Positions 52,516-62,380 of a DNA stretch of 64,000 nucleotides are shown in pieces (the stretch's first letter is position 1; each line of letters begins with the position of its first letter). Position numbers and translations under genes: made by a program. Source of the DNA: Micromonospora sp. NBC_01813 (GTDB taxonomy: Bacteria > Actinomycetota > Actinomycetes > Mycobacteriales > Micromonosporaceae). The notes beneath the pieces were generated by a model. The model ran no database searches. It saw only the letters and a program-made list of their open reading frames with translations, and was not told where the DNA came from. Location of the stretch: NCBI RefSeq assembly GCF_035917335.1, contig NZ_CP109067.1:7191001-7255000 (forward strand), in the 5' to 3' direction.

Positions 52516-55500
52516 AGCGGTTCCTCCATGGGGATCCGGTCGCAGAGCATGCCGGTGAGCGCACCCGAGGTGCCGTACGTCCACAGCAGGGTCGGTGAGA
52601 GTTTCAGGTCGAACGCCGCCTCCAGCCGGTTGCGCAGCTCCAGGCTCATCAACGAGTCCAACCCGAGCGACTTGAACGGGGTGTCCCGGTCGATGGCGGT
52701 CGGCTCGATCCGCAGTACCCGGCCGGTGAGTTCCCGTACCTTGGCCTCGACCAGCGGAGCCCTGCCGTCGGCCGGGGCACCACGCAACTGCTCGAGGAAC
52801 TGGCCGGTGTCGCCGCCGCGGTTCGTTCGACCGGCGCGCAGCTCCTGCCAGCTCGCGAGCGCGGCGGTGTCGGGGTAGGCGTCGAACCACTGCCGTAGGT
52901 CCAGCGGCAGGTAGCCGACGACCGGCGTGTCGGCGGCCAGCAGCCGGGTCAGGGCCGGCCAGGCCTGCTCGACCGGGAAGCTGCCCATGCCTCGTTCGGC
53001 GAGCCGGTCGCCCCGGTTGCCGTCGCGTGCGGCGAGACCGATGCCGGCGAAGGGTCCCCACTGCAGGGACAGCCCGGGTAGTCCGTCGTGGCGGCGGGCA
53101 CCGGCGAGCCCGTCGAGGTAGGCGTTCGCGGCGGCGTACGCCGCCTGCCCGGTGTTGCCGACCAGCGCGGCGGCCGAGCTGAACAGTACGAACAGGTCGA
53201 GCGGATCGGCACGGGTGAGGTCGTCCAGATGCCGGGCCCCGTCCACCTTCGGCGCGAGGACCCGCTCGATCTGGTCGGCCCGCAGGGTGGCCACGGTGGC
53301 GTCGTCGAGTACCCCGGCCGCGTGCACCACGCCGCGTATCGGCGGCAACTCGGCGCGGACGTCGGTGAGTACGTCGGCGAGCGCGGCCGCGTCGGCGACG
53401 TCGACCTGGTAGGTCCGCACCAGGACGCCCCGCTCGCGCAGCGCCGCGATCCGGTGCGCCGTGTCGCCGTGCGGCGCGGTGCGGCCGAGCAGGGCGAGTG
53501 CGCCGCCGCCGTGCTCGCCGATGAACTCCGCCAGCGACAGGCCCAGCGCGCCCAGCCCACCGGTGACGAGGTAGCTGCCGTCGTCGCGGAACCGGCCGTC
53601 CGGCATCGGCTCGGGTGCCACCGACTCGACGGTGTCGGGTCGGGTGAGGACGAACTTGCCGATGTGCCGACCGTGGGACATCTCGCGGAGGGCGTCGGCA
53701 GCCGCGCTGAACGGATACTCGGTCACCGGCAGTCGACCGAGTTCGCCGGTTGCGACCAGCTTCCAGACCTGTTCGAACTGCTGGCGGAAGCGGTCCGGCC
53801 GGCGCTGCATCAGACCGGCCACGTCGACCGCCGCGAGGCTGATGCCCTTGCGGAACGCGCCGAGGGTGATGGTCCGGTCGGCGTAGATGTCCTTCTTTCC
53901 GACCTCGATGAACCGACCGTCCTCGGCGAGTACGTCCAGACCGAGCGGGATCGCCGCGCCGGTGAGGGAGTTGAGGACCACGTCGCATCCCCGTCCGCCG
54001 GTGGCGGCCAGCACCTCGTCGGCCCAGGACAGGTCTCGGGAGTCGAAAACGTGTCGTACGCCGAGCGCACGCAGGTGGTCCCGCTTGTCCTCGGTGCCGG
54101 CGGTGGCGATCACCTCTGCGCCGAGGTGCCGGGCGACGGCGATCGCGGCGAGCCCCAGCCCGCCGGCGGCGGAGTGCACCAGGACGGTGTCGCCGGGACC
54201 GGTCCGGCCAAGCTCGGCCAGGCCGTACCAGGCGGTGACGGCGACCAACGGCAACGCGGCGGCGTCGGCGTCGGTCAGCTCCGCCGGGATCGGGCGCACG
54301 CGGCCGGCGTCGACGGTGACGTGGGAGGCGAGCGAGCCGAAGACGCAGGCGACGACCCGGTCGCCCGGGCGCAGGCTGGTCACGCCGGGCCCCACGCCGG
54401 TGATCCGCCCGGCGCACTCCCCGCCGAGCAGGCCGGCGCCGACCGGGTCGGGGTACGTGCCGACGGCTTTCATCACGTCGATGAAGTTGAGCGCCGCCGC
54501 GCTCACCTCGACCTCGACCTCGCCGGGGCCGGGGCAGCGGCGGCGCAGCGGGCGGAACTCCAGGGCGTCCCAGCGGCCGGGGCGGGTGGCGGCGAGCCGG
54601 AACGGTTGGCGAGCGGTCCGCCACCGGGGGCGGTCGCCGTCCGGGTCCAGCTCCGGGCTGGCGGTGGCGAGGATCCGGCCGACGTAGCGCCCGTCGGGGC
54701 GTAGGACCACCTGATCGTCGCCGTCGGCGGCACCGAGCTCGGCGGCGAGCGCGGCCAGCCGGGCCGGCGCGGTCAGCCCGGCCGGTGGCTCGCCCGGATC
54801 CGGTGCGGACACGTCGATCACCGTGGCGGCGAGTTCCGGGTGTTCGCGCCGCAGTACCCGGGTGAAGCCCCAGAACAGGGCCGCTCCCGGATCCGGTCGG
54901 TCGCCCGACCCGGTCGCCTGCGCGTCGACGGTGACGACCACCAGCCGGGGCGGGACCGGCCGGGTCAGGCAGGCCCGGACCAGTTCGGTCAGGTGGTTGA
55001 GAGCACCGCGTTGGGCGTCCAGACCGGCCCCGGCGGTGGGTGCCAGGTAGAGCACCCCGGTCGGGTCGCTGTCGCGTACCGCGTCGGCGGGGTCGCCCGT
55101 CGCCGGCACCGTCTCGACCGTGACACCGGCTGCGGCACCGGCTGCGGCACCGGCTGCGGCACCGGCCGTGACACCGGCCGTGACATCGGCTGCGGCCGTG
55201 GCAGCCGCCGTGGTCAGGGCGGCGGCGAACTCGGCGGTGCTGCCGTTGGCACCGGCGATCAGCCACCGGCCGGTGACCGGGCCGGCCTGCTGGATCGGCC
55301 GGGGCAGGAAACGCAGCTGGTGCAGCAGCCCGGCGTCGGGATTCACCGCGCCGGTGACGTCCAGCTCGCGCAGGGTCACCCCGCGCATGCTGAGCAGCGG
55401 CGCGTGGTCGGCGTCGTACAGGTGCACGTCGTAGCGTCCGTCGTCGCGACGCAGGGCGTACGACCAGGCCCGGGTGACCGGCTCGGTGAGCTCGCCATGC

Positions 55501-58500
55501 ACCTCGACCCGGTCGATCGTCGTCGGGACCACGGTCGCCGTGCCGGCGTGGACGGCGAGACTGACCTGCAGTGCCGCGTCCCACAGCGCCGGATGCACCG
55601 GGTACGCGGACAGCCCGGCCCGGCAGCGGTCGGGCAGCTCCAGCTCGCCGACGGCCCACCGGTCGCCCTGACGCAGCCGGCGTACGCCCTGGAACGCCGG
55701 CCCGTAGTGGAGTCCGCGCCCTCCGCAGGCGGCGTAGAAGGTCTCCGCGTCGATCTCCGTGGCGTCGTCGTGCAGCGACTGTCCCGGAAACTCCGGTGGC
55801 GTACGGCCGCCGGGACGCTGACCGTCGCGCCCGGCGCGGGCGGTGGCATGCCGGAACCAGCTGGTGCCGTCCGGTGCGAGCGACTGCAGGGTGAACGAGC
55901 CCCCCTCGGTCACGTCGTCGCGCCAGAGCAGGCTCAGCCGGGCCGACCCGTCGGTCAGGGTCAGATCACTGTGGAAGGTGGTGTCCCGCAGCACGGCCGG
56001 GGTCCGCCCGGTGCGGGCGCGGCCGGTGGCGAGGGCGAGGGCGAGCATCGCCGCGCCGGGCACCACGACCGCGTCGTGCACCCGGTGGTCGTCGAGCCAG
56101 GGTTGGTCGTCGACGGCGAGTTCCAGCTCGGCCTGCCACAGGTCCTGCTCCGACGGGGACGGCACGACGGTGACCTCGGTGCCACCGCGCGAGCGCCGCC
56201 GGGCGGGTGCCGGCCAGTGCGGCGACCGCTGCCACGGGTAGCCGGGCAGGTCGACACCGACCGCGGCGGGCAGGGTGGCGAACGGTGCCAGGCCGGCGAC
56301 GTACCCACGGGCGAACGCGGCGGCCAGATCGGCGGGTTCGCCCTGGTCGCGGCGCAGCGTCGACAGCACCCGGGGAGGTTCCGGCCGGGCCGCCGCGAGC
56401 TGCTCCAACGCCGGCACCAGCACCGGGTGCGGGCTGATCTCCACGACGTGGCTGACGCCGCCGTCGAACAGCTGCTGCATCGTGTCGTGGAAGAGCACCG
56501 GCCGGCGCAGGTTGTCGACCCAGTAGCGGGCGTCCATCTCCGGACCTGCCAACGGCGCGACCCGTACGGTGGACATCAGCTCGGTGTGGCCCCGGCCCGG
56601 CCGTAGTCGCGCCAGCGCGGCGAGCAGATCGTCGGTGAGCACGTCCATCTGCGGACTGTGCGAGGCGTAGTCGACGTCGACCAGGCGGCAGAACACGTCG
56701 TCGGCGTCGAGCAGTTCCTTGAGGGTGAGCACCGCCTCGGTCTCGCCGGACAACACGCACGAGTGGGGGCCGTTCTGTACGGCCAGCGAGACCACGTCCT
56801 CGAAGCCGGCCAGGGCGGCGAGGGCACCGTCGCGGTCCAGGGAGACCGCCAGCATCCGGCCGTTGCCGGAGGTACGGGCAGCGAGGGCGCTGCGCCGGGC
56901 GACCACCATCGCCGCGTCGCAGTAGCTGAGGATCCCGGCGACCGTGGCGGCGGCGACCTCGCCCTGGCTGTGCCCGACGACGACGTCGGGGACGACGCCG
57001 TTGGCCTGCCACAGCTCGGCGAGCCCCACCGAGGTGGCCCACAGGGTGGGTTGCAGCATGTCCACCCGGGACAGCCAGTCGGTGCCGGTCGCACCGGACA
57101 CGACGGCGGTCAGGTCCCAGTCGACGTACGGCCGCAGGGCGTCGGCGCAGCGGTGGATCACCGTGGCGAAGGCGGGCACCTCGGCGTAGAGCCGCTGACC
57201 CATGGCCGCCCACTGCGCGCCCTGCCCGGGGAAGACGAACGCCACCCGGCCGACCGCGTCGGCCCGCCCGGCGGTGACGCCGTCGACATCGTCGTCCGGG
57301 TCGGCCAGGTGCGCGTCGATCAGCTTTACGGCGGTCGCCGCGTCGGCCGCGACCACGGCGGTACGCAGCGGAAAGTGGTCGCGGCGGTGCGCCAGCGTGC
57401 CCGCCAGCCGGCTCGGGTCGGTGCCGGCGGCGAGCGTGTCCCGGATGTCGCGCAGCCGTTGGGTCAGGGCGTCGCGGCTGTGCCCGGAGACCGGCAGCAC
57501 CCCGGGTGTCCCCGGTGGCCGCGCCGTCTGCTCAGCGGCGCGGCGCGGCGGGTCGGCGACGACCACGTGCGCGTTGGTGCCGCCCCAGCCGAACGAGTTG
57601 ACGCCGAGGCAGATCCGCTCGTCGACGGGCAGCGGCAGCGGTTCGCGTACCAGCCGCAGGTTGAGCGCCTCGAAGTCGATGGCCGGGTTCGGCACCGTCG
57701 AATGCAGACTCGGAGGCACCGTCCGGTGCTCGATGGCGAGCAGCGCCTTGACCAGGCCGGCCAGGCCGGCGCCGGCCTCGGCGTGCCCGATGTTGGTCTT
57801 CACCGAGCCGATGGCCAGCGGGGTGTCCCGGCCCGGGGCCCGGCCGAGGATCCGGCCGATGGCGCCGGCCTCGATCGGATCTCCCCGGCCGGTGCCGGTG
57901 CCGTGCGCCTCGACGTACCTCAGCCGGCTGACGACGTCGTCGAGGCCGTGGTACGCCCGGCGCAGCAGATCCTCCTGTCCGGCCGGGTTGGGGGTGACCA
58001 GGCTGTCACCGCCGCCGTCGTTGTTCACCGTGGTACGCACGATGACGGCGCGGATCCGGTCGTCGTCGGCGAGTGCCCGGTCGAGCCGCTTGATCAGCAG
58101 CGTCGCGACGCATTCGGCGCGGACGAATCCGTCGGCGTCGGCGGCGAACGCCTTGCACCGCCCCTGCGGGGAGAGCCCGCCGAAGGCGGTCAGCCCGACC
58201 GACACGTCCGGGGCGAGGATCAGGTTGACCCCGCCGACGAGCGCCGCGTCGGTGTCCCCGGCGAGCAGCGCCTGGCCGGCAAGGTGCAGCGCCACCAACG
58301 ACGACGAGCAGCCGGTTTCGACCACCAGCGAGGGCCCGGTGAGCCCCAGGAAGTAGGAGACCCGGGCGGCGATCACGTCGAGCGCGTTGCCGACCGCGCT
58401 GTGCGTGGTGGCGCCCAGACCACGTTCCTTGCGCAGGATCTCGTAGTCGTGCCAGGAGGCGCCCACGTACACGCCGGTGCGGGAACCACGCAGGCCGGCC

Positions 58501-58835
58501 GCCGGCTGGCCGGCGTCCTCAAGGGCCCGCCAGGCGCTCTCCAGCATCAGCCGTTGCTGCGGGTCGATGTCCTCGGCTTCCCGGGGGGAGATCCCGAAGA
58601 ACCCGGGGTCGAACAGTTCGACGTCGTCGAGGAACCCGCCGACGCCCTGGACCTGGCGCTGCGGGTCGAGCTGCGCGGTGGCGTCCCACCGTGCGTCGGG
58701 CACCGGGACGATCGCGTCGCCCCGGTCGCGCAGCAGCCGCCAGAAGCTGTCGATGTCGGGAGCCTGCGGGAACCGGCCGGCCATGCCGACGACCGCGATG
58801 AGCTGCGTCGGATCGGTGTCGTGATCGTCGAACAT
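52512..58835 (-). CDS. Type I PKS, fully reducing module KS-AT-DH-ER-KR-ACP
   Basis: 2107 aa. KS Cys176 in ETGCSSSL (the usual Ala before Cys is Gly), EAHGTGTGRGDP and KTNIGHAEAGAG; AT Ser623 in GHSQGE, with YASH near 722 predicting methylmalonyl-CoA; DH with HRVHDAVVVP (~914, Asp replacing the usual Gly) and DAALQ (~1085); ER with HSAAGGLGLAA (~1552); KR with TGGLGALG (~1757), LDD motif (B-type) and QAAYAAAN (~1900); ACP Ser2061. It would add one C3-derived unit and reduce it to a methylene. There is no N-terminal docking coil, so its KS may be fed by a free-standing ACP. ATG 58835 is 41 bp past the FAD monooxygenase stop. Confidence 0.93.
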   Translation of the reverse strand: MFDDHDTDPTQLIAVVGMAGRFPQAPDIDSFWRLLRDRGDAIVPVPDARWDATAQLDPQRQVQGVGGFLDDVELFDPGFFGISPREAEDIDPQQRLMLESAWRALEDAGQPAAGLRGSRTGVYVGASWHDYEILRKERGLGATTHSAVGNALDVIAARVSYFLGLTGPSLVVETGCSSSLVALHLAGQALLAGDTDAALVGGVNLILAPDVSVGLTAFGGLSPQGRCKAFAADADGFVRAECVATLLIKRLDRALADDDRIRAVIVRTTVNNDGGGDSLVTPNPAGQEDLLRRAYHGLDDVVSRLRYVEAHGTGTGRGDPIEAGAIGRILGRAPGRDTPLAIGSVKTNIGHAEAGAGLAGLVKALLAIEHRTVPPSLHSTVPNPAIDFEALNLRLVREPLPLPVDERICLGVNSFGWGGTNAHVVVADPPRRAAEQTARPPGTPGVLPVSGHSRDALTQRLRDIRDTLAAGTDPSRLAGTLAHRRDHFPLRTAVVAADAATAVKLIDAHLADPDDDVDGVTAGRADAVGRVAFVFPGQGAQWAAMGQRLYAEVPAFATVIHRCADALRPYVDWDLTAVVSGATGTDWLSRVDMLQPTLWATSVGLAELWQANGVVPDVVVGHSQGEVAAATVAGILSYCDAAMVVARRSALAARTSGNGRMLAVSLDRDGALAALAGFEDVVSLAVQNGPHSCVLSGETEAVLTLKELLDADDVFCRLVDVDYASHSPQMDVLTDDLLAALARLRPGRGHTELMSTVRVAPLAGPEMDARYWVDNLRRPVLFHDTMQQLFDGGVSHVVEISPHPVLVPALEQLAAARPEPPRVLSTLRRDQGEPADLAAAFARGYVAGLAPFATLPAAVGVDLPGYPWQRSPHWPAPARRRSRGGTEVTVVPSPSEQDLWQAELELAVDDQPWLDDHRVHDAVVVPGAAMLALALATGRARTGRTPAVLRDTTFHSDLTLTDGSARLSLLWRDDVTEGGSFTLQSLAPDGTSWFRHATARAGRDGQRPGGRTPPEFPGQSLHDDATEIDAETFYAACGGRGLHYGPAFQGVRRLRQGDRWAVGELELPDRCRAGLSAYPVHPALWDAALQVSLAVHAGTATVVPTTIDRVEVHGELTEPVTRAWSYALRRDDGRYDVHLYDADHAPLLSMRGVTLRELDVTGAVNPDAGLLHQLRFLPRPIQQAGPVTGRWLIAGANGSTAEFAAALTTAAATAAADVTAGVTAGAAAGAAAGAAAGVTVETVPATGDPADAVRDSDPTGVLYLAPTAGAGLDAQRGALNHLTELVRACLTRPVPPRLVVVTVDAQATGSGDRPDPGAALFWGFTRVLRREHPELAATVIDVSAPDPGEPPAGLTAPARLAALAAELGAADGDDQVVLRPDGRYVGRILATASPELDPDGDRPRWRTARQPFRLAATRPGRWDALEFRPLRRRCPGPGEVEVEVSAAALNFIDVMKAVGTYPDPVGAGLLGGECAGRITGVGPGVTSLRPGDRVVACVFGSLASHVTVDAGRVRPIPAELTDADAAALPLVAVTAWYGLAELGRTGPGDTVLVHSAAGGLGLAAIAVARHLGAEVIATAGTEDKRDHLRALGVRHVFDSRDLSWADEVLAATGGRGCDVVLNSLTGAAIPLGLDVLAEDGRFIEVGKKDIYADRTITLGAFRKGISLAAVDVAGLMQRRPDRFRQQFEQVWKLVATGELGRLPVTEYPFSAAADALREMSHGRHIGKFVLTRPDTVESVAPEPMPDGRFRDDGSYLVTGGLGALGLSLAEFIGEHGGGALALLGRTAPHGDTAHRIAALRERGVLVRTYQVDVADAAALADVLTDVRAELPPIRGVVHAAGVLDDATVATLRADQIERVLAPKVDGARHLDDLTRADPLDLFVLFSSAAALVGNTGQAAYAAANAYLDGLAGARRHDGLPGLSLQWGPFAGIGLAARDGNRGDRLAERGMGSFPVEQAWPALTRLLAADTPVVGYLPLDLRQWFDAYPDTAALASWQELRAGRTNRGGDTGQFLEQLRGAPADGRAPLVEAKVRELTGRVLRIEPTAIDRDTPFKSLGLDSLMSLELRNRLEAAFDLKLSPTLLWTYGTSGALTGMLCDRIPMEEPL
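55121..55200 (-). repeat. 12-bp tandem repeats within the DH-ER region of the PKS
   Basis: Several in-frame copies of a unit close to CACCGGCTGCGG lie in this stretch and encode an Ala/Gly/Thr-rich linker (AGVTAGAAAGAAAG). Replication slippage is the likely origin. Confidence 0.6.
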
Positions 58836-58876
58836 TGCGGGACCGCCTCGGGTGACAGGGTGCGGGCAGGGTCGGA

Positions 58877-60139
58877 TCAGTCGGCGGTGCCCACGCCGGG
58901 GCTGGCGCGGACGTCCTCGGCGAGGTCCGCCGGGTCGATCTCGTGTGGCGCGTTGAGCACGCTGCCGAAGATCCGGTACTTCAGCGGCAGTACGTCGAGC
59001 AGGCGGTATCGGGCCCGGCGGGCCAGCACGCCGACGGTGCCACCCTGCGCGAGGGCGGACTCCTGGACGCGTTGGAACTTGGTGACGAACGCCTTGTGCC
59101 GGCGCCGTCGGGCGACGAAGTCGGCCAGTTGCGCCGAGGTGACGACCGGGTCGTTGCCGCTGGCCAGTGCCTCGGCGACGACCGGGGCCAGGCAGACGGC
59201 ATCCTGGATCGCCACATTGACGCCCTGGCCGAGGATCGGCGTGCAGGTGTGCGAGGCGTCGCCGATGAGGATGAGGCCGTCGCGGGTCCACTGCGGCACC
59301 TCGGCGGTGAAGATCTCCAGGAACGAGGTGTCGTCCCAGGACCGCAGGTGCTCTGCGACCAGTGGCGCCAGCCGGGGGTCGAGGCCGGTGACCATGGACC
59401 GGAACGCGTCGAAACCGGCCTTACGGAGTGCGCCGAGACTGCGCTTGGGCAGGTTGGCGCCGATCCGCAGCGAGTCGGGCCAGGTCGGCAGCACCACCAG
59501 GTGCCGGTCCCGGCTGATGACCAGCTCGGCCTGCAGGCCCCATTCCGGTGGTCTCGGCAGCCGGAACGACAGGAAGTCCCGGGCCATCTGCTGTACGTCG
59601 GCGGTGAGTCCGGCACCGTGGCGCACCTTCGAGAACCGGCCGTCGGCACCGACCACGAGCCGGGCCCGGACCTCGACGGTCGATCCGTCGCGCCGGCGTA
59701 GCCAGGCGCCGCGGATCGCCCCGTCCTGCTCGACGAGCCGGGTGAACGTGGTCCCGAACTGGTAGTCGAAACCGGGACTGGTCCGCCCCGCGTCGATGAA
59801 CATCCCGATCAGGGCGGGCTGCGGGATGTCGATCGGAACGGTGCCGACGGCGAACCGGCGGTAGTCGACGTGCATCACCCGCCGACCTTCCATCCGCATC
59901 GTCACCCCTTCGGTACGCAGGTACCCGTGCGCGTCCAGGGCGGGGCCGAAGCCCAGCCGGCGCAGGGTCACCACGGAGGGGGCGGCGATGGTCTCGCCCC
60001 GGAACTCGCGTTCCAGGTTCGTCTGCCGCTCGGCCACGAGCACGCTGATGCCTCGGCGGGCCAGCAGTTGGCCCAGCAGCGCCCCGGCTGGGCCGCCGCC
60101 GATGATCAGTACGTCGGTGTGGACGGTCGCGTCGCTCAC
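58877..60139 (-). CDS. FAD-dependent monooxygenase of the PKS cluster
   Basis: 420 aa UbiH/PHBH-type flavoprotein. FAD motif VLIIGGGPAGALLGQLLARRG, DG motif VVGADGRFSKVRHGAG, GD motif LILIGDASHTCTPILGQGVNVAIQDAV. It opens at GTG 60139, overlapping the ACP stop as GTGA. Candidate roles are polyketide hydroxylation or epoxidation, or oxidation of the ACP-bound glyceryl unit; the sequence does not decide. It is only distantly similar to the monooxygenase at 39590. Confidence 0.88.
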   Translation of the reverse strand: MSDATVHTDVLIIGGGPAGALLGQLLARRGISVLVAERQTNLEREFRGETIAAPSVVTLRRLGFGPALDAHGYLRTEGVTMRMEGRRVMHVDYRRFAVGTVPIDIPQPALIGMFIDAGRTSPGFDYQFGTTFTRLVEQDGAIRGAWLRRRDGSTVEVRARLVVGADGRFSKVRHGAGLTADVQQMARDFLSFRLPRPPEWGLQAELVISRDRHLVVLPTWPDSLRIGANLPKRSLGALRKAGFDAFRSMVTGLDPRLAPLVAEHLRSWDDTSFLEIFTAEVPQWTRDGLILIGDASHTCTPILGQGVNVAIQDAVCLAPVVAEALASGNDPVVTSAQLADFVARRRRHKAFVTKFQRVQESALAQGGTVGVLARRARYRLLDVLPLKYRIFGSVLNAPHEIDPADLAEDVRASPGVGTAD

Positions 60140-60405
60140 CGGGCCTGCCTCTCGCGGGTGGCGACCGGTGCAGCCAGCGCGGCCAGGTCGGCGACGGTGG
60201 TGGCGGCGGTGAACCGTTCGTAGTCCAGCCGCCGTCCGAGGTCGCGTTCCAGGTAGAGCAGGACCCGCAGGGCGTTGACGGAGTCCCATCCGTCGATCGC
60301 GGCCAGCTCGGTGCCGGGGGTGAGGTCGTCGGGCTCCAGATCGAGCAGGTCGGCGAGCGCGTCGGTGATCGCGGCGACGTCGGGGATCAGGTGGTCAGCG
60401 GACAT
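60136..60405 (-). CDS. Discrete acyl carrier protein
   Basis: 89 aa. Phosphopantetheine site Ser42 in DGWDSVNALRVLLYLERDLGRRLDYERF. Discrete ACPs next to FkbH-like genes carry the glyceryl group made from 1,3-bisphosphoglycerate. ATG 60405 has GAGGAG 8 nt upstream and overlaps the FkbH-like stop by 11 bp, so the pair is translationally coupled. Confidence 0.9.
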   Translation of the reverse strand: MSADHLIPDVAAITDALADLLDLEPDDLTPGTELAAIDGWDSVNALRVLLYLERDLGRRLDYERFTAATTVADLAALAAPVATRERQAR

Positions 60406-62380
60406 CGAAGGGCTCCTCGTCATTGGTGATCTCGATCCAGCCGGGCAGTTCGGTCGGCGTGGCCAGGTCGTGCCGGTACACGACCGGCCCGGACGGGTCG
60501 GTCAGCTGGAAGCCGAGCCGCGGATAGAAGCCGGCGAACCGGGCGTTGCGGTCGGTACGGCGGTAGCTGCCGTAGACGGCGGTGGCCCGGTGCGCGAGGG
60601 CGCTGCGCAGGATCAGCCCGACGATCGCCCCTTCGACGTCGCGGCCGAACACCCGGCAGCTGAGCACGAGATTGTCGATGCTCCAGGCGCCGTCGGTCCG
60701 CCGGGTGAGAGCCAACGCGGAGATCAGCCCGTTGTCGCCGAAGCGGTCGGTCAACCGGGCGCCGAAGAACGCGGTGCCGGCGGGCGGGCGGCCGTCGGCC
60801 ACGGTTGCCGTCGCCGCCGCCCGGTCGGCGATCTCGGCCGCGCCGTACCGGACACCGGTCAGGTTGAACTGGTTGGTCCTGGCGAACAGTTGCGAGATCC
60901 GGTCGGCGTTGTGCGGTTCCAGCGGCCCGATGGTGAGCCGCGACTGCAGTCCCGCCAGGTAGTCGTCCAGGCTGCCACTGGCCCGGACCAGTTCCCGACG
61001 GCGGGCGGTGGCCCGGTACATGGCGCCGCGGCCGCGATCCTCGTCGGTCAGGCTCAGCACGGCGAAGTCGCCCCGTGCGGCCAGCCGGCGGGCGTATCCG
61101 GCCGGCTCGGCCGGTAGGTCGACCGTCGAGACCTGCGGCGCGAACCGCCGCATCAGGTCCCGCTCGGCCGGGTTGTCGTCGACGAAGACCAGGGTGTCGA
61201 GTCCGATGTCGAGCTGGTCGGCGATGGTACGCAGGTTCTCCGGCTTCGGTTCCCAGTTGATCCGGCTGGCGACGAAGGAGTCCGGCCGCAGCAGCATCTC
61301 GGGGTGCCCGGTCAGCGCCTCGACGGCGACCTGCTCGTCGTTCTTCGATGCGAGGGTGAGCAGCACCCCCTGGGTGGCCAGGTCACGCGCCAACGCCTGC
61401 AGCTCGGTGTGCGCCGACCCCGGGTAGCCACCACCGACGTGTACACCGTCCGGTCCGACGTCGCCCACCACGCCGCCCCAGAGCGTCTCGTCGAGGTCGA
61501 GGACCAGGCACTTGGCGGTCAGACCGAGGTCGGCGGCGGCCACCCGGGCGAGTTCGCGCGCGTACGCAAGCAGGTATCCGGGCGCGTAGGCGTGGGCGGC
61601 GACGTGCCGCATCCGGTCGTCGGCGAAGGTGGTGCCGGCCCGCTCGGCCAGGTCGCTGGCGGCGAGCACGACCGTGCCGGGCCGCTCGGCGGCCAGGTCG
61701 GCGATCGCGGCGTTCATCCGCGACCAGGCCGCGTCGAGCCGGGCCCGGGCGGCGTAGCTGATCAGGCGGTGTCGGCGCAGTGGGTGCAGCGGCACGGTGC
61801 AGAGCACCGTCAGCCCGCCGAGCGACTGCTGGCAGGCGGTGACCCAGGACGCCAACTCGGCGGGGAAGGCCGCGCAGCTGGCGGCGATCTCGTCGACGTC
61901 GACCGGGTCGGTGAGTCCGGCGAGCACGGCCGAGTCGTCCAGGACCAGAGCCGTGATCCGGGGCCGCAGGTCGGCCAGGCCGGGTGCCCCGGCGGCGATC
62001 TCCAGCCGCCACTGGTCGAACCCGGCGGTACGGATCTCGGCGGCGATCCCGTCGGCCGCCGCGGCGGCGGTGAGCAGCGCCGGCAGCGGGTCCAGCGTGG
62101 CGCTGCCGAGTACGGCGATCCGGGTGGCGGTCAGCCCGGCGCGCAGTTGGGCGGCGGCGCGGCCAGTGCGCAGCAGCGTGCCGGCCGCCTCCACGTCGAG
62201 CGGGTCGGCCAGCTGGCCGAGCACCCGGCGGAGCTGTTCGACGTCCCCGGCGGCACCGGAGCGGATCAGTGTCCGCAGCTCGGTCAGTGGCCGCCGGTCG
62301 CTGGCGGACCGCCCGGCACCGGCCGCCGGTGCGCCGGAACCGGCGACGGCGAGGCTGTCGACGGAACTGTCAACGGACAA
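60395..62380 (-). CDS. FkbH-like glyceryl-ACP synthase (HAD-IIIC, long form)
   Basis: 661 aa. The HAD-IIIC domain carries DLDETLWGGVVGDVG near residue 290 and the VDDNPAERDLMRRFAP block near 400. A C-terminal GNAT-like part (GRDVEGAIVGLILRSALAHR) follows, and the N-terminal ~250 residues are SGNH-hydrolase-like. Enzymes of this family take glycerate from 1,3-bisphosphoglycerate, dephosphorylate it and load it onto an ACP. The long form is known in tetronate clusters. The start is a TTG (62380) with AGGAGG 6 nt upstream and an 11-bp overlap with the KAS III stop. Confidence 0.9.
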   Translation of the reverse strand: MSVDSSVDSLAVAGSGAPAAGAGRSASDRRPLTELRTLIRSGAAGDVEQLRRVLGQLADPLDVEAAGTLLRTGRAAAQLRAGLTATRIAVLGSATLDPLPALLTAAAAADGIAAEIRTAGFDQWRLEIAAGAPGLADLRPRITALVLDDSAVLAGLTDPVDVDEIAASCAAFPAELASWVTACQQSLGGLTVLCTVPLHPLRRHRLISYAARARLDAAWSRMNAAIADLAAERPGTVVLAASDLAERAGTTFADDRMRHVAAHAYAPGYLLAYARELARVAAADLGLTAKCLVLDLDETLWGGVVGDVGPDGVHVGGGYPGSAHTELQALARDLATQGVLLTLASKNDEQVAVEALTGHPEMLLRPDSFVASRINWEPKPENLRTIADQLDIGLDTLVFVDDNPAERDLMRRFAPQVSTVDLPAEPAGYARRLAARGDFAVLSLTDEDRGRGAMYRATARRRELVRASGSLDDYLAGLQSRLTIGPLEPHNADRISQLFARTNQFNLTGVRYGAAEIADRAAATATVADGRPPAGTAFFGARLTDRFGDNGLISALALTRRTDGAWSIDNLVLSCRVFGRDVEGAIVGLILRSALAHRATAVYGSYRRTDRNARFAGFYPRLGFQLTDPSGPVVYRHDLATPTELPGWIEITNDEEPFDVR

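Noticed and set aside
43159-55659. Extension of the second PKS upstream of 52515
   Set aside because: The frame stays open, but the translation upstream is low-complexity and overlaps the KS-AT-DH-ER-KR-ACP protein in another frame; the GTGA overlap fixes the start at 52515.
56658-59765. Long open frame (1035 codons) on the plus strand opposite the PKS and FAD genes
   Set aside because: High GC makes long antisense frames. The translation is Arg/Gly/Pro/Ala-rich with no family motif, and the minus strand carries intact KS and AT domains.
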